Shown here: piece by piece, positions 44,279-52,661 of the stretch | Layout: every line of letters starts with the position of its first letter | How positions within the stretch are numbered: position 1 is the first letter of the stretch | From: Odoribacter sp. Z80 | Lineage (GTDB): Bacteria; Bacteroidota; Bacteroidia; Bacteroidales; Marinifilaceae | Assembly (NCBI RefSeq): GCF_009935865.1 | Contig: NZ_QWEL01000002.1 | Span: forward strand, 124,001-188,000 | Direction: 5' to 3' | DNA length: 64,000 bases | The notes under the pieces: generated by a model | The model's input: only the letters and a program-made list of their open reading frames with translations | What the model was told of the DNA's origin: nothing | The model's database searches: none | Program-made: the position numbers and the translations under genes

Positions 44279-44394
44279 CTACGTAATATTCTGTTTTTAT
44301 TATAACTTATAAACGGAAATATAGACAAATGTAAAGAAAATTTTGATAAAAACAATTCAAAATCTTTACAAGTAAACAATTTTAGATTACGTAG
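44279..44394. promoter_or_regulatory. Inverted CTACGTAAT pair in the leader of the HTH gene
   Basis: CTACGTAAT (44279-44287) and its exact reverse complement ATTACGTAG (44386-44394) flank a 98-base AT-rich leader; the second copy ends 2 bases before the ATG. Each half contains the palindrome TACGTA. It could be an operator pair for the encoded regulator or the closing stem of a leader RNA. Confidence 0.45.
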
Positions 44395-44396
44395 CC

Positions 44397-44831
44397 ATGG
44401 ACATGTCAATAAACCACAGACTTGCAGAATTTTTACGTCAAAAACAAATCAAACAGGAAGAATTAAGACTCAAACTCGGATTAAACTCCCGGCAGCAGGT
44501 AAACAACTGGCTACATTGTATCAGCCCTATTCCGGCTAAACATCTGTTACACATTTTTTGCCTTTATCCGGAACTGAACGCCAATTGGGTCATTCACCAA
44601 ATCGGCACTCCATTGATTGACCAGAAAACTCTACGTCAAATCAACCGCAATGAATACGGATTTTGTGAAGATTGTCTGGAAAAAGAAAAAGAGCTTCTCC
44701 TGTTGCAACGATTAATCACAGAACAAACAGAAGCAATCAACCAACATAACCGCGAAATCGGGAAACTGGAAGAACAAAACAACCGCCTGAAAAAGATGCT
44801 GAAACAAGCAGGAATAAAAATAGAAAGATAA
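44397..44831 (+). CDS. Helix-turn-helix (XRE-like) regulator with C-terminal coiled coil
   Basis: A 144-residue protein. The N-terminal region (about 4-70) follows the phage-repressor-like HTH layout common in Bacteroidota: INHRLAEFLRQKQIKQEELRLKLGL, then a recognition-helix-like SRQQVNNWLH and YPELNANWVIHQIGTPLI. The C-terminal part (about 90-140) is a charged coiled coil for dimerisation. Two Cys (FCEDC) lie between them and could bind metal or sense redox; speculative. It lies directly upstream of the Trp attenuator and trpB2, but no link is shown. Confidence 0.75.
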   Translation: MDMSINHRLAEFLRQKQIKQEELRLKLGLNSRQQVNNWLHCISPIPAKHLLHIFCLYPELNANWVIHQIGTPLIDQKTLRQINRNEYGFCEDCLEKEKELLLLQRLITEQTEAINQHNREIGKLEEQNNRLKKMLKQAGIKIER

Positions 44832-44902
44832 CAAAAGACAAAGTCATTTTTAAAATTCAATAAAAAAGAAATAAAACAAAAACGTTTTTCCAAAATCATT
44901 CC

Positions 44903-44910
44903 TATATTTG
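44903..44910 (+). promoter_or_regulatory. -7 box (TATATTTG) of the trp leader-trpB2 unit
   Basis: Perfect TAnnTTTG match 24 bases before the leader-peptide ATG. Confidence 0.65.
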
Positions 44911-44934
44911 TAAGCACATTAAAAACAAAAAAAC

Positions 44935-45012
44935 ATGACACAACATAATCATATCGCTTCTTATTGGTGGTGGCACTATTTCAACTTCGTAATAAACGAT
45001 GGGGTGATATGA
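44935..45012 (+). CDS. Tryptophan leader peptide (25 codons, three consecutive Trp codons)
   Basis: ATG at 44935, stop TGA at 45010-45012. The peptide begins MTQHNHIAS, continues YWWWHYFNF and ends VINDGVI. Three TGG codons run at 44965-44973, surrounded by Tyr, His and Phe codons. A 25-residue peptide with WWW, placed 24 bases after a promoter box and followed by a U-tailed terminator and a tryptophan synthase gene, is the classic architecture of a transcription-attenuation leader. The peptide is probably a ribosome-stalling sensor of charged tRNA-Trp rather than a functional product. Confidence 0.85.
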   Translation: MTQHNHIASYWWWHYFNFVINDGVI

Positions 45013-45075
45013 TGCTATGGAATTAAAACAAGAAACGCCTGATGTTTATTACAAACTTCAGGCGTTTTTCTTTTT
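44948..45075 (+). promoter_or_regulatory. Tryptophan attenuator: pause, antiterminator and terminator hairpins
   Basis: Hairpin 1:2: ATCATATCGC (44948-44957) pairs with GTGATATGAT (45004-45013), enclosing the Trp codons, with the stop codon in the second arm. Hairpin 2:3 (antiterminator): AATAAAC plus ATGGGGTG (44991-45006) pairs with the 5' arm of the terminator at 45036-45050. Hairpin 3:4 (terminator): AAACGCCTGA...GTTT (45033-45047) pairs with AAAC...TCAGGCGTTT, then TTTTTCTTTTT. The 1:2 and 2:3 arms overlap, and 2:3 excludes 3:4, as attenuation requires. Stalling at the Trp codons would cover arm 1 and free arm 2 to block termination. Confidence 0.8.
45033..45075 (+). terminator. Attenuator terminator before trpB2
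   Basis: A 14-pair stem with one T-T mismatch (AAACGCCTGA and GTTT with AAAC and TCAGGCGTTT), a 5-base loop, and an 11-base U-rich tail interrupted by one C. Confidence 0.9.
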
Positions 45076-45099
45076 ATCGAATCACACAAATAAAACCAC

Positions 45100-46461
45100 A
45101 TGAAAGACCAGAAAAAAATCACATTGACAGAGCGGGAGATGCCAACCAGTTGGTATAACATTGTCGCCGATATGACGACCAAACCGCTTCCTCCCCTTCA
45201 TCCGGTAAGCAAGCAACCTGCCCGGAAAGAGGATTTTTACCCTATTTTTGCCGAAGAACTTGTAAACCAGGAATTCTCCCGGGAACGCTTCATTGAAATA
45301 CCGGAACAAGTTCAGGATCTGTATAAAATCTGGCGGCCTACTCCTTTAGTCAGGGCCTACGGACTGGAAAAGGCCCTGGACACCCCCGCCCGGATCTATT
45401 TCAAAAATGAAAGTACCAGCATGGCCGGTTCCCACAAACCCAATACAGCAATTCCCCAGGCTTATTACAATTACAAACAGGGAATCAAACGGCTGACAAC
45501 GGAAACCGGAGGAGGACAGTGGGGGTCGGCACTCAGCTTTTCCGCCCGCTATTTCGGCATGGACCTGAAAATATTCATGGTAAAAGTAAGCTATAACCAA
45601 AAACCCTACCGTAAACTGATGATGAACACTTGGGGTGCAGACGTTATCCCTTCTCCGAGCGAACTGACAGAAGCAGGCAGAAAGATACTGCGTGAACACC
45701 CGCAGTCATCGGGCAGCTTAGGTATCGCCGTATCGGAAGCCGTAGAGATGGCCGCCCGTGACCCGCAGACCAATTATACTATCGGAAGTGTGCTGAACCA
45801 TGTATTGATGCATCAAACCATCATCGGAGAAGAAACCATCCGGCAAATGGAAAAAGCCGATACCGAACCGGATATTGTCATCGGCTGTTTCGGAGGAGGC
45901 TCAAACTTCGCCGGAATCGGTTTCCCTTTCTTACGGAAAAACCTGACCGAAGGGAAAAAAATAAGGGTGATTGCCGTAGAACCCCAATCCTGTCCCAAAC
46001 TGACACGGGGCAGTTTCCAGTATGATTTCGGGGACACCGTAGGACTTACTCCCCTTATTCCCATGTATACGTTAGGCCATAACTTTGAGCCGGCCAATAT
46101 CCATGCAGGTGGACTTCGCTACCACGGAGCGGGAGCCATCGTCAGCCAACTGCTGAAAGACGGTTTGATGGAAGCCGTTGATATGCCCCAGCTGGAAACC
46201 TTTGAAGCAGGAGTCCTGTTTGCCCGGACAGAAGGAATTATTCCGGCACCGGAGTCCACCCATGCCATAGCACAGGCTATCCGCGAAGCAAAACGAGCAA
46301 AAGAAGAAGGAAAATCCAAAACCATCCTTTTCAACCTTTCCGGACACGGAATGATTGACTTGTACGCCTACGAACAATATTTCTCCGGAAAATTACAAAA
46401 TTACACCATCCCGGACAGCGAAATATCAGCTTCCCTGAACGGACTGGAAAAGATCATCTGA
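45100..46461 (+). CDS. trpB: TrpB-like tryptophan synthase beta chain (TrpB2)
   Basis: A 453-residue PLP enzyme of the TrpB2 type, longer than the usual 400-residue TrpB1. The PLP Lys is in AGSHKPNTAIP (about residue 113). The family variant ETGGGQWGSAL replaces the GAGQHG of TrpB1, the phosphate-binding loop is GCFGGGSNFAGI, and HAGGLRYHGAG is TrpB2-like. It condenses indole with serine; TrpB2 enzymes work without tight TrpA binding, and no trpA is nearby. Expression appears controlled by the upstream Trp attenuator, supporting a real role in tryptophan supply or indole salvage. Confidence 0.93.
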   Translation: MKDQKKITLTEREMPTSWYNIVADMTTKPLPPLHPVSKQPARKEDFYPIFAEELVNQEFSRERFIEIPEQVQDLYKIWRPTPLVRAYGLEKALDTPARIYFKNESTSMAGSHKPNTAIPQAYYNYKQGIKRLTTETGGGQWGSALSFSARYFGMDLKIFMVKVSYNQKPYRKLMMNTWGADVIPSPSELTEAGRKILREHPQSSGSLGIAVSEAVEMAARDPQTNYTIGSVLNHVLMHQTIIGEETIRQMEKADTEPDIVIGCFGGGSNFAGIGFPFLRKNLTEGKKIRVIAVEPQSCPKLTRGSFQYDFGDTVGLTPLIPMYTLGHNFEPANIHAGGLRYHGAGAIVSQLLKDGLMEAVDMPQLETFEAGVLFARTEGIIPAPESTHAIAQAIREAKRAKEEGKSKTILFNLSGHGMIDLYAYEQYFSGKLQNYTIPDSEISASLNGLEKII

Positions 46462-46469
46462 CCCCGGAT

Positions 46470-46507
46470 GCTTTCCGGACCATCACATCTGTCCCGGTCC
46501 GGAAAGC
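46470..46507 (+). terminator. Hairpin downstream of trpB2
   Basis: GCTTTCCGGACC and GGTCCGGAAAGC form a perfect 12-pair stem with a 14-base loop. The U tract is absent, so it may be a stabiliser or weak terminator between convergent genes. Confidence 0.55.
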
Positions 46508-46526
46508 AACCCCAAAGAATAAGGTA

Positions 46527-48479
46527 TTAGTCTTTGCAATAACGTTTTATAACATTATAGGCACCGACAATACCCAACTCTCCTGCCTTGCTCAAATCAG
46601 CATTTGCCAAGGCTTTCTGTCCGGTATAAATATACAACAGCCCCCGGTTAAAATAGGCCTCCGCAATATCTTTATCCTGACGCAAAACCTGGGTATAAGT
46701 TTCTATCGCTTTATCTATTTCCCCGCTTTTGGCATACACATTCGCTATATTAAACAAAGCAAAAATAAAATCCGGATCGATTTCCAGGCATTTCCGGTAC
46801 CCTTCCAGCACCAAAGAATAATCAACCTGCCGGCTCTCTTCCCGTGCGCCGATTACCCTCGGGGTTTTATCGTCTATGGATTCAATATAATCATACATCA
46901 ACATACGGGCATTCGCTTCGTTGAAAATAGCCAGTAAATTCCGGGGGTCCCCGGCCGATACCTTTGAAAAATCCTCTATTGCCTTAGTAAACTCCTGCCG
47001 GTTCAGGTAAAAACTTCCCCGCAACAAATAAGCATCCGGACTCCCGTCCGCCTGAATTTCAGCAGACAACCGCTCCATATAAGGTTGCAGAAACTCCGGA
47101 AGATAATGCTGGACTTTATTGCCTATGGTAATAGCCGGGTCATAATTATGAGATTGGTTATAATCCATAATATGCTTATTATAATATTGCACCTTCCCAC
47201 TCCTCAAAGAATCCAGGCTCACATACTGGATATAAAACACCCCTTGCAATTCAACAATCACATTTTTGTCCTGTACCCGCCCATTAATGACATCTCTCAC
47301 CCCATCGTTACGGTCATTCAGATCCACTACACGCTGAAAATTAGTAGCCGTATCGACCAATGCATTCCGGTCTCCGGCCTTCATTTTCTGATACCTTTGA
47401 AGTACCTGCGTCGCCTGATAACGGTCCTGATAAGCCGCAACAGAATCGCGTAAATGGTCATTCACCTCAGCCCTGACCAGATAAGCCTTTACAAAATCAG
47501 GATACAAACGGATACTTTCACTAAAATCATCATACGCCCCGTACAAATCATTGATTTCCATCTTCAGCAAGCCCCGGTTGAAATAAACCAGGATATTATC
47601 CGGATTCATCTCCACTACTCGGTCCAGATCCCGGATGGCCGCATTGGTTTCCCCCACCTCAGCCCGTAACATCGCCCTGTTATAGTATGCATAAATATCA
47701 TTGCTGTCAATCCGGAGCACTTCATTATAATCCTCCAGCATCTGCGGATACCTTTTCATGGCATGCCAGACCAAGGCCCGGCTCATTAAAATCGCAGTAT
47801 TCTCCGGATTGGCTTTCAAGGCGCGGTTAAAATCCTCTATCGCATTATGGTAATCCTTTTGCTTATACCAAAGATACCCCCTCAGGCGATAAGCATCGTC
47901 CGAAAACATATTCAAATGAATGGCAGAATTACAATCCGCCATTGCTCCGTCCGTATTATCCAGTTTTTCACGTACAATAGCACGGTTCAAATAAGTCGCC
48001 AACAACTTATTGTCTATCCTCAAAGCCTTTGTATAATCCTTCTCGGCCGCTTCAAAATTTCCCATTTCCGCTTCCGTAATCCCCCGGTAAGCATACACAT
48101 ATGCCGCAGTAGGGTCCAAAGCTATAGCCTGGGCATAATCCTTCAAGGCTTCCTCATACTTATTCAGGCTGTTCCAGGCCACCCCACGATAAGTGTAAGC
48201 ATGAAAATAATTGGGATTCAGCTCTATTGCTTTGGAATAATCCTGAATAGCCCCTTCATAATCGTCCAGGTTCAGTTTCGCCAACCCCCGGAAAAAATAA
48301 GGCTCAGGCAAATAAGGTTTCACCCGGATGATATTGTTAAAATTATCTATCGCACTGACATAATCGTCAAAATAAATGGCATTCCGCCCCATCCGCAACA
48401 AATTGGTCGTATTCCACTGTGCCGACCCCACCAACGACCACAGGCCCAAACAACTTACAATCAAAAGTTTCCTTATCAT
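46527..48479 (-). CDS. Exported tetratricopeptide-repeat protein
   Basis: A 650-residue protein with signal peptide (MIRKLLIVSCLGLWSLVGSAQ), so periplasmic or membrane-associated. At least ten TPR units of 34 residues fill most of the chain, recognisable by repeats such as YFFRGLAKLNLDDYEGAIQDY, then KAIELNPNYFHAYTYRGVA, and YKQKDYHNAIEDFNRALKANP. A less regular middle section (about 350-480) separates two TPR blocks. TPR scaffolds bind other proteins; partner unknown. Confidence 0.88.
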   Translation of the reverse strand: MIRKLLIVSCLGLWSLVGSAQWNTTNLLRMGRNAIYFDDYVSAIDNFNNIIRVKPYLPEPYFFRGLAKLNLDDYEGAIQDYSKAIELNPNYFHAYTYRGVAWNSLNKYEEALKDYAQAIALDPTAAYVYAYRGITEAEMGNFEAAEKDYTKALRIDNKLLATYLNRAIVREKLDNTDGAMADCNSAIHLNMFSDDAYRLRGYLWYKQKDYHNAIEDFNRALKANPENTAILMSRALVWHAMKRYPQMLEDYNEVLRIDSNDIYAYYNRAMLRAEVGETNAAIRDLDRVVEMNPDNILVYFNRGLLKMEINDLYGAYDDFSESIRLYPDFVKAYLVRAEVNDHLRDSVAAYQDRYQATQVLQRYQKMKAGDRNALVDTATNFQRVVDLNDRNDGVRDVINGRVQDKNVIVELQGVFYIQYVSLDSLRSGKVQYYNKHIMDYNQSHNYDPAITIGNKVQHYLPEFLQPYMERLSAEIQADGSPDAYLLRGSFYLNRQEFTKAIEDFSKVSAGDPRNLLAIFNEANARMLMYDYIESIDDKTPRVIGAREESRQVDYSLVLEGYRKCLEIDPDFIFALFNIANVYAKSGEIDKAIETYTQVLRQDKDIAEAYFNRGLLYIYTGQKALANADLSKAGELGIVGAYNVIKRYCKD

Positions 48480-48520
48480 TTACCTCTACTCATTCTTCAT
48501 TTTACAAGCGATAAAGATAA

Positions 48521-48552
48521 ATAAAAAAATGGGATGCTTTCACATCCCATTT
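48521..48552 (-). terminator. Terminator of the Kelch lipoprotein gene
   Basis: AAATGGGATG and CATCCCATTT form a perfect 10-pair stem with a 6-base loop, then a T tract on the minus strand. Confidence 0.9.
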
Positions 48553-48573
48553 ATTATATTGTGTGGATAATAC

Positions 48574-49689
48574 TTAATCCTGCGGGGCATAGTCATTCTT
48601 ATCATCCTCATCAATTCCCGGCGTAAATTTCCAGGTCGAATTGTCATAAGTCGGATTATTGCTGGCAGCATTGGCACCCCCCACTGTGATATAGCCATAA
48701 TCATTCAAAGAAAAACCTACGGCAGAAACCCGGGCAGAACCCATGGCAGCAGGGAAACCGGTTACTTCATACCAACGGTCTGTTTCGATATTATACTCCC
48801 AGCAGCTTTTTGCATTCGGACCGATACCTCCGGCAACATATCCTTTGGCAACCCCTCCGTCCCTATTGGAAGTAAAGGCCACAGCATAAACCCTCGGAAT
48901 ATTTTCGTAATCATCATCAAATTTCTGGTCGCTCAGGTTTCTAAGCGGAGCCTTGGAAGACCAGGTGTTTCCGTCAAATACCCATACATCCCGTTTATAC
49001 TCGGAAGAAGAACCCTGAGAGCTTCCCAGACACAACACCACTTTATTTCCGATCTGGAAAGTCACCGGAGCCACACGGGACTCACCCAAAAATCCGGCAT
49101 CTTTCCATTCACCCGTAGCAGGGTTATAAGAATAAATTTCCTTCGAATCTTTTCCGTCCAGGCGACCGGTACCGACATACCCCAGCTGATTCAAAGAAAA
49201 ACCTACACCATCATAAAATCCGCTACCGGGATAATTGGTGATATGGCCTGCACCTTCCGGCTCAATCCACTTTCCGGTTAAGCCGTCAAATTTATAAAAA
49301 TCAGTGTAATACGTATCTTTCTCCAGGTTAGTCATTGCAGCCCTGTAACCTCCTCCGACGTAAGCGGTAGTTCCTACGACAAAAGCGACAGACCCCATAC
49401 GGCCCAAAGCAGGGAAACTATCCACCCGCGTCCAGGTATGCCCGTCAAATCTCCAGAAATCACGTAAATTCTTATCTTTCTCCGAAATGGAATAATTATA
49501 CCCCAATCCCACATACACATATTCCTTGTTGTTAGCTTCGTCTACAATTTTAAAACGAACTGCATGTGTACGGCCCGTACCTGAAAACTCATAAGACTTT
49601 GACCAGTCTCCCCATGTATCATCATTTGAGTGACAAGCTGAAAAAAACAAACCTAATAAAATCAGGCACAAAAAATTTACTTTTTTCAT
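48574..49689 (-). CDS. Kelch-repeat (galactose-oxidase-like) lipoprotein
   Basis: A 371-residue surface lipoprotein: signal MKKVNFLCLILLGLFFSAC with lipobox. Kelch-type blades repeat through the chain, each with a GG or G-Y strand and a Trp later: GYVGTGRLDGKDSKEIY, KGYVAGGIGPNAKSCWEY, YGYITVGGANAASNN. It should form a beta-propeller. No catalytic Cys-Tyr of true galactose oxidase is evident, so a binding role is likelier. A TAGTTTTG box lies upstream at 49736-49743. Confidence 0.82.
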   Translation of the reverse strand: MKKVNFLCLILLGLFFSACHSNDDTWGDWSKSYEFSGTGRTHAVRFKIVDEANNKEYVYVGLGYNYSISEKDKNLRDFWRFDGHTWTRVDSFPALGRMGSVAFVVGTTAYVGGGYRAAMTNLEKDTYYTDFYKFDGLTGKWIEPEGAGHITNYPGSGFYDGVGFSLNQLGYVGTGRLDGKDSKEIYSYNPATGEWKDAGFLGESRVAPVTFQIGNKVVLCLGSSQGSSSEYKRDVWVFDGNTWSSKAPLRNLSDQKFDDDYENIPRVYAVAFTSNRDGGVAKGYVAGGIGPNAKSCWEYNIETDRWYEVTGFPAAMGSARVSAVGFSLNDYGYITVGGANAASNNPTYDNSTWKFTPGIDEDDKNDYAPQD

Positions 49690-49940
49690 AAACTACCCAT
49701 TTATCTTTTTAATTATTCTGATTTCAAACATCTGGCAAAACTACACATTTTTTAGGTATAATTCCAATCAAATTAGGATATAAAATAAAAAACCTCCTTA
49801 GATTACGGTTTTTTAACAGTCTTTGTCGTTTAAAACCAGGTTTTTATGAAACAAATCCTAAAGAATCTTGTCATACGTTAAGCCTCAACGTACATCAATA
49901 AAATAGAAGATTGTTTTGCTGTAATCTTAGAAAATAATTT

Positions 49941-49948
49941 TACCTTCG
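49941..49948 (+). promoter_or_regulatory. Putative -7 box (TACCTTCG) of the DUF4270 unit
   Basis: One mismatch to TAnnTTTG, 32 bases before the start. The preceding 200 bases of AT-rich divergent region show nothing else recognisable. Confidence 0.45.
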
Positions 49949-49980
49949 CATCATATTTATCAACGACAAACAAGCGGCTT

Positions 49981-51303
49981 ATGCGATTATTCATCCTGTT
50001 TGGTGTATTTTTTGCATTCTATTCCTGCAACAACAATCTTTCAACCATTGGGCAGGATATGATTAATAACACCAATCATATAGAGTTACAAACTATACAA
50101 ATAGAAGAAGTATCTACCATTAAAATCGACTCATTCATTACCTCCACAGGCATTTATTACAACAATGACATCAATAAATTGTTCATGGGTAAGTTTGAGG
50201 ACGAGTACAGCGGGACCACCCAGGCCATCCCTTGTTTTCAAATTGCACCGGTCTATCAGCCCAACATCAACGCAGCCGCCGTTCTGGACTCCGTGACTTT
50301 TAATTTCACATATGCCGGAGAAATGTGGGGAGATACCTTGACAGACCTGCGTATTCAGGAGTTTCAATTATTTCAGTTGAATAGCTTGCCGGAACTGGAT
50401 TATGATGAATCCGGCTACTTTTACAACACCGCTCCGGTAAATATCCAGTCCACCCCTCTTTCCACTGTAGTGTTTTATCCCAAAACCGCCAATATAAAAA
50501 ACGCTTACTTTAAGCTGAGCCATGAATTCGGAGAAGAACTTTTCGACAAGATGAAATACCGGGACCCCATATTTCAGAAAAGTGCCGAGAACCCCATTCC
50601 TTTTATTAATTTTCTCAATTATTTTAAAGGGCTGGCCATTGTTCCTGCAGAATCCAACAATTGCATGATGGCCATCCGGGCATCCAGCGACAGCCTTTAT
50701 ATGCAATTCCATTACCATGAAGGAAACGTTCAGTCTTCCATCAGCCTGCCTTTGTCACAACCGGAATATATGTACAACCGCATTGTTACCGAACCGACAG
50801 GTCCCTTTACTTCTTTGCAGGAACAACAAGACCTGGTTTCCTTTGAAGAAGCCGGGGATATTGCCCTGGCCCAAGGGTTAAGTGGTTATATGGTAAAGCT
50901 GACTTTGCCGGCACCACCGCTCAACCGTCCCTACACCACAATCATCAAAGCAGAACTCAGCATCAAGTCTAAAACTTTCGTAGACAATATCATCAATAAC
51001 CCACAACAAGTTTTCGTCTATCAAACCAATAAAATCAATGAAGTCAAAGGCTTTCTATTGAACAATCCGAACAACAGCAACACCAGCATTATCGGAAAAT
51101 ACACTCAATACGATGCCAACCGGGACAATGACCGGTATGTTTTCGATATGACCGGCTATTTCCAATATTTATCAGTCACTCCTCCCTTACAGGAAAAAAA
51201 CGAAATTTTATTGTCCATTCCCTATTGGACCAGTAGCTTTGACCGCCTGATCATAGACGAACTTCCGCTACTGAAAATCTATTATGCCATTTACAAAGAG
51301 TAA
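49981..51303 (+). CDS. DUF4270 family lipoprotein
   Basis: A 440-residue lipoprotein with signal MRLFILFGVFFAFYSC. The DUF4270 pattern is seen after the Cys: STIGQDMINNTNHIELQTIQ, then KLFMGKFEDEYSGTTQA. Long strand-rich regions and a C-terminal ILLSIPYWTSSFDRLIIDELPLLKIYY (in part) follow. The family is widespread in Bacteroidota and uncharacterised. The next gene, an outer-membrane barrel, follows after 11 bases and is presumably its partner. Confidence 0.85.
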   Translation: MRLFILFGVFFAFYSCNNNLSTIGQDMINNTNHIELQTIQIEEVSTIKIDSFITSTGIYYNNDINKLFMGKFEDEYSGTTQAIPCFQIAPVYQPNINAAAVLDSVTFNFTYAGEMWGDTLTDLRIQEFQLFQLNSLPELDYDESGYFYNTAPVNIQSTPLSTVVFYPKTANIKNAYFKLSHEFGEELFDKMKYRDPIFQKSAENPIPFINFLNYFKGLAIVPAESNNCMMAIRASSDSLYMQFHYHEGNVQSSISLPLSQPEYMYNRIVTEPTGPFTSLQEQQDLVSFEEAGDIALAQGLSGYMVKLTLPAPPLNRPYTTIIKAELSIKSKTFVDNIINNPQQVFVYQTNKINEVKGFLLNNPNNSNTSIIGKYTQYDANRDNDRYVFDMTGYFQYLSVTPPLQEKNEILLSIPYWTSSFDRLIIDELPLLKIYYAIYKE

Positions 51304-51314
51304 GCTATACCGTC

Positions 51315-52571
51315 ATGAAAAAAATATTTCTTTTATTAATTATATCCACCGTATATCTTGGCTCATTCGCCCAGGATAACATAGGTACCCCTTACTCTGT
51401 TTACGGTCTGGGCCTGCTTCCGGAGAATAACGGACCTTTCACCGGAATGGGAGGTGTTGCAGCTGCCATGCGGGACAACAAAAACATCAACTTCCTCAAT
51501 CCGGCCTCTTATACGGCTTTAGACAGTAACCGTTTCCATTTCCAGTTTGCCATGACAGGAGAGTATTCCCACATCTCCACTCACAAACAAAGCTCCCACT
51601 ATCAGGTAGCCCAGAACGCCAATTTAAATATGGCTTTCCGGCTTTACAAAACCCTGTTCTTTTCGCTGGGGTTTACAGAAAAATCCGATGTCGGATATGA
51701 CCTGCTGTACACCAACCTGATTCCCGGCAGCAGTAACGCCTATTTCGAACAGAACATACAGGGCGAAGGAGGCTTAAATGATATATATCTAGGATTAGGA
51801 TGGAGATATAAAAACCTGTCCATAGGCTTAAACCTTTCCTACATATTCGGAAAAATCGAAAAACGCCAAACCTTATCTGCCCTGCTGGAAGACAGTTACT
51901 ACATCCGGACCAGTGAAAACAACCGTATCTTTGACGTGCTTTTTACCCCGGGATTCCAATACAAATTCAATTTATCGCCCAAATCTAAGTTTACTTTGGG
52001 AACCAGTTTCAACTTCACCCAAAAGATGCACGCGAAAAAAGAATTTATATCCTACAAAGTAAACACCAGCACCAGTTCTTCCGAAACGCTGGATGACGAG
52101 ATCCTGAACAAAGGCTACCTCACCTATCCGTTCAGAATACTCAGCGGTTTCAGTTACACTTATAAAAATACCTGGGAAGTGGCCGGAGATTACACCTATC
52201 AGCAAATGTCCGATTACGAGGAATTCGGTACAAAACAACAATTAAAAGACTATCATAAAGGCGCCATCGGACTTTCCTGGGTACCCGAAGAATATGGCCG
52301 CCGTTGGTGGCAACGCAACAAATACATGTTAGGAGCCTATTTTGTAAATTCAGGCATCGACATCAAAAACACTGACATTGATACTTACGCCTTTACCCTG
52401 GGTTCACAACTTCCTTTTGCCACCCGCAACGGAGAACTTCTGTTGGGAATCGCCTTCGATTTCGGAATGCGCGGCACTGAAAAAAACGGACTCATCCAGG
52501 AAAAGTTCGCCAAACTCCGAATCAATCTTTCCTTCAAAGAAGGATGGTTCATGAAACGCAAGATTAACTAA
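51315..52571 (+). CDS. Outer-membrane beta-barrel protein (FadL/PorV-like)
   Basis: A 418-residue exported protein (signal MKKIFLLLIISTVYLGSFAQ). The N-terminal GTPYSVYGLGLLPENNGPFTGMGG and NINFLNPASYTALDS match FadL-like and PorV-like barrels of Bacteroidota, where NPAS/NPAG is the conserved turn. Alternating strands fill the rest. It is 11 bases behind the DUF4270 gene, an arrangement suggesting a joint outer-membrane function; the ligand is unknown. Confidence 0.8.
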   Translation: MKKIFLLLIISTVYLGSFAQDNIGTPYSVYGLGLLPENNGPFTGMGGVAAAMRDNKNINFLNPASYTALDSNRFHFQFAMTGEYSHISTHKQSSHYQVAQNANLNMAFRLYKTLFFSLGFTEKSDVGYDLLYTNLIPGSSNAYFEQNIQGEGGLNDIYLGLGWRYKNLSIGLNLSYIFGKIEKRQTLSALLEDSYYIRTSENNRIFDVLFTPGFQYKFNLSPKSKFTLGTSFNFTQKMHAKKEFISYKVNTSTSSSETLDDEILNKGYLTYPFRILSGFSYTYKNTWEVAGDYTYQQMSDYEEFGTKQQLKDYHKGAIGLSWVPEEYGRRWWQRNKYMLGAYFVNSGIDIKNTDIDTYAFTLGSQLPFATRNGELLLGIAFDFGMRGTEKNGLIQEKFAKLRINLSFKEGWFMKRKIN

Positions 52572-52622
52572 ACATTAACATGTAAAACACAAATTAAGTA
52601 TCGTTTTATCATTTATATCCTT

Positions 52623-52630
52623 TATCTTTG
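52623..52630 (+). promoter_or_regulatory. -7 box (TATCTTTG) of the TlpA-like gene
   Basis: Perfect TAnnTTTG match 32 bases before the ATG at 52662. Confidence 0.6.
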
Positions 52631-52661
52631 TGAAAGTTATTTTTATCATAAATTATAAACT

